From NCBI GenBank assembly GCA_016234115.1, contig JACRHD010000062.1, forward strand, positions 1-33,113: 33,113 nt of DNA, given 5' to 3'. The stretch is from Nitrospirota bacterium. Lineage in GTDB: Bacteria > Nitrospirota > Thermodesulfovibrionia > UBA6902. This document shows positions 30,313 through 33,113 of this stretch, piece by piece. Each line of letters starts with the position of its first letter. Within the stretch, counting starts at the first letter, position 1. The notes beneath the pieces are model-generated. The model saw only the letters and a list, made by a program, of their open reading frames with translations, made no database searches and was not told where the DNA came from. Made by a program: the position numbers and the translations under genes.

Positions 30313-33113
30313 ATGAAGAGGATGAACGGATTTTTTGGAGGGTTGTTTGTTAATGGAAAGTGGAAAATGCATGTTCTTTTGTTTACCGTCCTTTTGTTTG
30401 CGGCTTTCCTTGTCCCTGTCCAGTCGGCAATAGTGGATATGAACGACGGGACGGTCTATGATACGGACCTGGAGATAAGCTGGCTGCAGGACGGCAATTA
30501 TGCTTACACGTCGGGGTACGCTGCGGCATCCTACGGAAGGATGACCTGGGACGATGCCAAAGCATGGATAGACACCTTGAACGCTGCCAACTTCAAGGGT
30601 TTCAATAACTGGCGTCTTCCTGAAACGGCACAGCCGGATACGACGTGTAGTTACATCGAAGACCCTGGTGGCGGCTTCCCTCTTGTATATGCAGGATGGG
30701 TATGCTCCGGCAGTGAGCTGGGGCATCTGTACTATACGGAACTTGGCAACATTGGGAGGTGCGACGCATCAGGCAACAACTGTCCTCAGCCGGGCTGGGG
30801 GCTTACTAATACAGGCCCTTTTATAAATGCTCAGGCCGACGCATACTGGTCAGGCACTGTGAATACGGCCCGTCCGGATACCGTGTTTATCTACTATTTC
30901 AGCATTGGCGGCCAGGAGAACAACTATAAGACTTGGCAGCTTGCTGTCTGGCCAGTGAGTCCAGGGGCAAGATCAATCAGTCTCCGCATAGGCCAGACCA
31001 CGAGTATCCCCCGCACCGGCCAGACCACGAGCTATGCGTCAGATGATGACGGCGCTATTCAGGCGGGCGTTGTATGGCCGAGTCCGAGGTTTACGGACAA
31101 TGGAGATCAGACTGCTACGGACAACCTCACGGGGCTTATGTGGACAAGGGACGTAAGCTTCCCATCTCTTGCCTGGCAGGACGCCCTCAACTATATAGCC
31201 TCCATGAACGCCGGGAGCTCTCCTAATTTCGGCCACACCGACTGGCGTCTTCCGACAGTCAATGAACTGCAGAGTCTTGTAAATTTAGAGGTGCCCAATC
31301 AGGAGGACTGGCTGAACGCGGTCGGGGGATACGGGAACCCATTCACGAACGTTCACGGGTATTTTTACTGGTCATCGACCGTTGCCGCGGGCCTTTCGGG
31401 CAGCGCATGGATGGTCAATTTGCATTACGGCGATGTGAACATGTGGGACAGGACGGTTGACATCTATTTCTGGCCGGTGCGCGGGCCGGTAAGTTCAGCC
31501 CCCGCTCTGGTCTGGAGGACAGGGCAAACTATCAGCTTAGATACAAACACGCCTCCTGCGGATGACGGCGCGCTGCAGACGGGTGTTGCATGGCCGTCGC
31601 CGCGATTCACCGACAATCTCAACGGAACGGTGACGGACAATCTCACTGGGCTTGTCTGGCTAAGGAACGCAGATTGTTTCGGAACACAGGCCTGGAGCAC
31701 GGCGCTTGGTTCTGCAAACGCCCTTGCAAACGGCGCATGCGGACTGACCGACGGCTCGACAGCGGGACAGTGGAGACTGCCGAACAGGGAGGAGCTTTAC
31801 AGCCTTATCGACTTTTCAACATGGGGACCTTCATTCCCGGCTGTTCATCCCTTTATAAATCTGCAGGCCTGCGGCTACTGGACGTCGACTACAGAAGCTG
31901 ACTGGACTGCCAATGCGTGGGGAATAAGCTTCCTCGACTCTGACGTAAACATGGGAAATAAAGAGGACCTTAAAGATGTCTGGCCGGTGAGAGACGGCAC
32001 GGTAGCAGCCGATGACTGTCCCAATGACCCGAATAAAACTGCAACAGGTATCTGCGGCTGCGGCATTGCTGATACTGACTCAGACAGCGACGGGACGGCC
32101 GACTGTAATGACGGTTGTTCGGCCGATCCGCTCAAGATCGCCCAGGGCATCTGCGGCTGCGGTGTTGCTGATACTGACTCCGACAGTGACGGGACGGCTG
32201 ATTGCAATGACGCTTGTCCGGCGGATCCGCTGAAGATCGGCCAGGGCAATTGCGGCTGTGGAGTTCCTGAGACCGATGTGTGTCCTGGAAGTAATGTGAC
32301 TGTAACACCTGCCCCTGTCATAACGCTTACATTCGACAATGTGACTACAGGCGGCGATGCAACTGCGACGGAGATAACCAACCCCACACCCGATGAGAAC
32401 TTCAGAATAGTTTCGGGCAAGTCGTATGACATCGACTTTACGGGAGCATTCAGCGGTACTGTTACGGTATGTGTTAATTACAATGATTCGGATGTGAGCG
32501 GAAATGGAAGTAATCTCAAACTCATGCACCGTGGCTCATCGGGTGGGTGGACAGACATAACGACATCCCATGATACGGTCAATAACATCATATGCGGCGT
32601 GACAGGTTCTTTTTCAGAGTTCGCGGTGACTGAGCCCGCCGACGCTACTCCGCCGACACCGAACTTCGGCTACACCACAAGCGGCCTGACAGCCAATGTC
32701 GACTCCTCGGCATCCGCCTGCGCAGGCTCCTGTCTGTACGCATGGAGCTGGGATGACGGAAACACGACCCCCTATGACATTGACGCAACGGTCTCTCACC
32801 AGTATGCCCTGGCAGGCACATACCAGGTGACGCTCACGGTCAAGGACGCAGTCAATCAGGCGACAGAGACGAAGACGTCTGAAATTACTGTGTACCCGCC
32901 TGACGCCAAACCAGCGGCGGACGGCTGCGGAGCAGGCGAATACTCATGGAACGCCAACACCTGGACCTTTACCTGCACACCTGCGTCGACAGACGACCAC
33001 GGAGTAGTTAAAGAGATAATCAAGTGGAATGACGGCACGGCGAACTACGTAGACGCCACGGCCCCGTTTGAGGCGGCCTCACACACCTTTACAACATCCG
33101 GCCTTAAGCTGAT
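30313..33113 (+). CDS. exported multi-domain protein: three DUF1566 domains, Ca2+-binding repeats, PKD domain (3' end outside window)
   Basis: The frame runs from ATG 30313 to the window end (933 codons) without a stop. An N-terminal signal follows a charged stretch (hydrophobic core about 20-36, ending VQSA). Three DUF1566/Lcl-type domains lie at about 40-220, 245-395 and 410-555. Each has a TWDDAKAWI- or AWQDALNYI-type helix, a WRLP motif (NNWRLP, TDWRLP, GQWRLP) and a YWS/T turn. Then two full and one partial Cys-rich calcium repeats follow (about 565-655: CGCGIADTDSDSDGTADCND type), resembling thrombospondin type 3 loops. A beta-rich segment and a PKD domain (about 780-860, SHQYALAGTYQVTLTV) come next. 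It is an adhesion or surface protein. The sequence after residue 933 and any sorting signal are outside the window. Confidence 0.85.
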   Translation, partial: MKRMNGFFGGLFVNGKWKMHVLLFTVLLFAAFLVPVQSAIVDMNDGTVYDTDLEISWLQDGNYAYTSGYAAASYGRMTWDDAKAWIDTLNAANFKGFNNWRLPETAQPDTTCSYIEDPGGGFPLVYAGWVCSGSELGHLYYTELGNIGRCDASGNNCPQPGWGLTNTGPFINAQADAYWSGTVNTARPDTVFIYYFSIGGQENNYKTWQLAVWPVSPGARSISLRIGQTTSIPRTGQTTSYASDDDGAIQAGVVWPSPRFTDNGDQTATDNLTGLMWTRDVSFPSLAWQDALNYIASMNAGSSPNFGHTDWRLPTVNELQSLVNLEVPNQEDWLNAVGGYGNPFTNVHGYFYWSSTVAAGLSGSAWMVNLHYGDVNMWDRTVDIYFWPVRGPVSSAPALVWRTGQTISLDTNTPPADDGALQTGVAWPSPRFTDNLNGTVTDNLTGLVWLRNADCFGTQAWSTALGSANALANGACGLTDGSTAGQWRLPNREELYSLIDFSTWGPSFPAVHPFINLQACGYWTSTTEADWTANAWGISFLDSDVNMGNKEDLKDVWPVRDGTVAADDCPNDPNKTATGICGCGIADTDSDSDGTADCNDGCSADPLKIAQGICGCGVADTDSDSDGTADCNDACPADPLKIGQGNCGCGVPETDVCPGSNVTVTPAPVITLTFDNVTTGGDATATEITNPTPDENFRIVSGKSYDIDFTGAFSGTVTVCVNYNDSDVSGNGSNLKLMHRGSSGGWTDITTSHDTVNNIICGVTGSFSEFAVTEPADATPPTPNFGYTTSGLTANVDSSASACAGSCLYAWSWDDGNTTPYDIDATVSHQYALAGTYQVTLTVKDAVNQATETKTSEITVYPPDAKPAADGCGAGEYSWNANTWTFTCTPASTDDHGVVKEIIKWNDGTANYVDATAPFEAASHTFTTSGLKL

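Overview
The window looks like a chromosomal contig of an uncultivated, probably Nitrospirota-like bacterium. This is inferred from gene content: an IscR/IscS/IscU set with a TusA-like protein, a futalosine-pathway menaquinone gene (mqnD), extracellular multicopper oxidase and di-haem peroxidase genes, CFI-box and DUF1566 surface proteins, and many short intergenic palindromes. No 16S rRNA or other decisive marker is present, so the phylum is not proven.

Layout. 1-350: C-terminus of a surface repeat protein. 495-6818 (+): a PAS-PAS sigma-54 activator, a UvrD/Rep-type helicase and the RNA-binding protein Tex. 6866-9961 (-): an orphan ABC ATPase, then an overlapping acetyltransferase/Ppx pair and a small Tudor-like protein. 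10341-12722 (+): two small exported proteins, one 20% methionine, a doubtful small ORF, and a Ca2+/Na+ exchanger-family protein. 12802-13730 (-): an HTH gene remnant and four tRNA genes (Arg-TCT, His, Arg-CCG, Lys). 13894-16360 (-): a three-gene operon with 4-nt overlaps encoding an MshEN-like protein, a membrane-anchored VWA protein and a membrane coiled-coil protein. 16545-16712 (+): a strong promoter and a compact structured RNA ending in a terminator.

17458-25717 (+) is the most notable block: two multicopper-oxidase-like proteins, a large Ig-like protein and a di-haem peroxidase with a CFI-box C-terminus. The two oxidase proteins each carry only half of the trinuclear copper ligands and together carry exactly the full set of eight histidines. 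The first has a Tat/lipoprotein signal and the second has no signal peptide. I propose a split, heteromeric multicopper oxidase exported as a complex. Together with the peroxidase it suggests extracytoplasmic redox chemistry on metals or another substrate (inference).

25884-29304 (-) carries iscR, a tusA-like gene, an iscS homologue, iscU and mqnD. The IscS homologue keeps the catalytic cysteine but lacks the PLP lysine and several other PLP contacts. 30313 to the end (+) is a partial exported protein with three DUF1566 domains, Ca2+-binding repeats and a PKD domain.

A pattern across the window is a set of intergenic imperfect palindromes whose arms are tandem 7-nt words (9-nt in two cases). 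The words differ from element to element while the period stays fixed. They sit next to stop codons and between tRNA genes, and one related array lies in frame inside mqnD.
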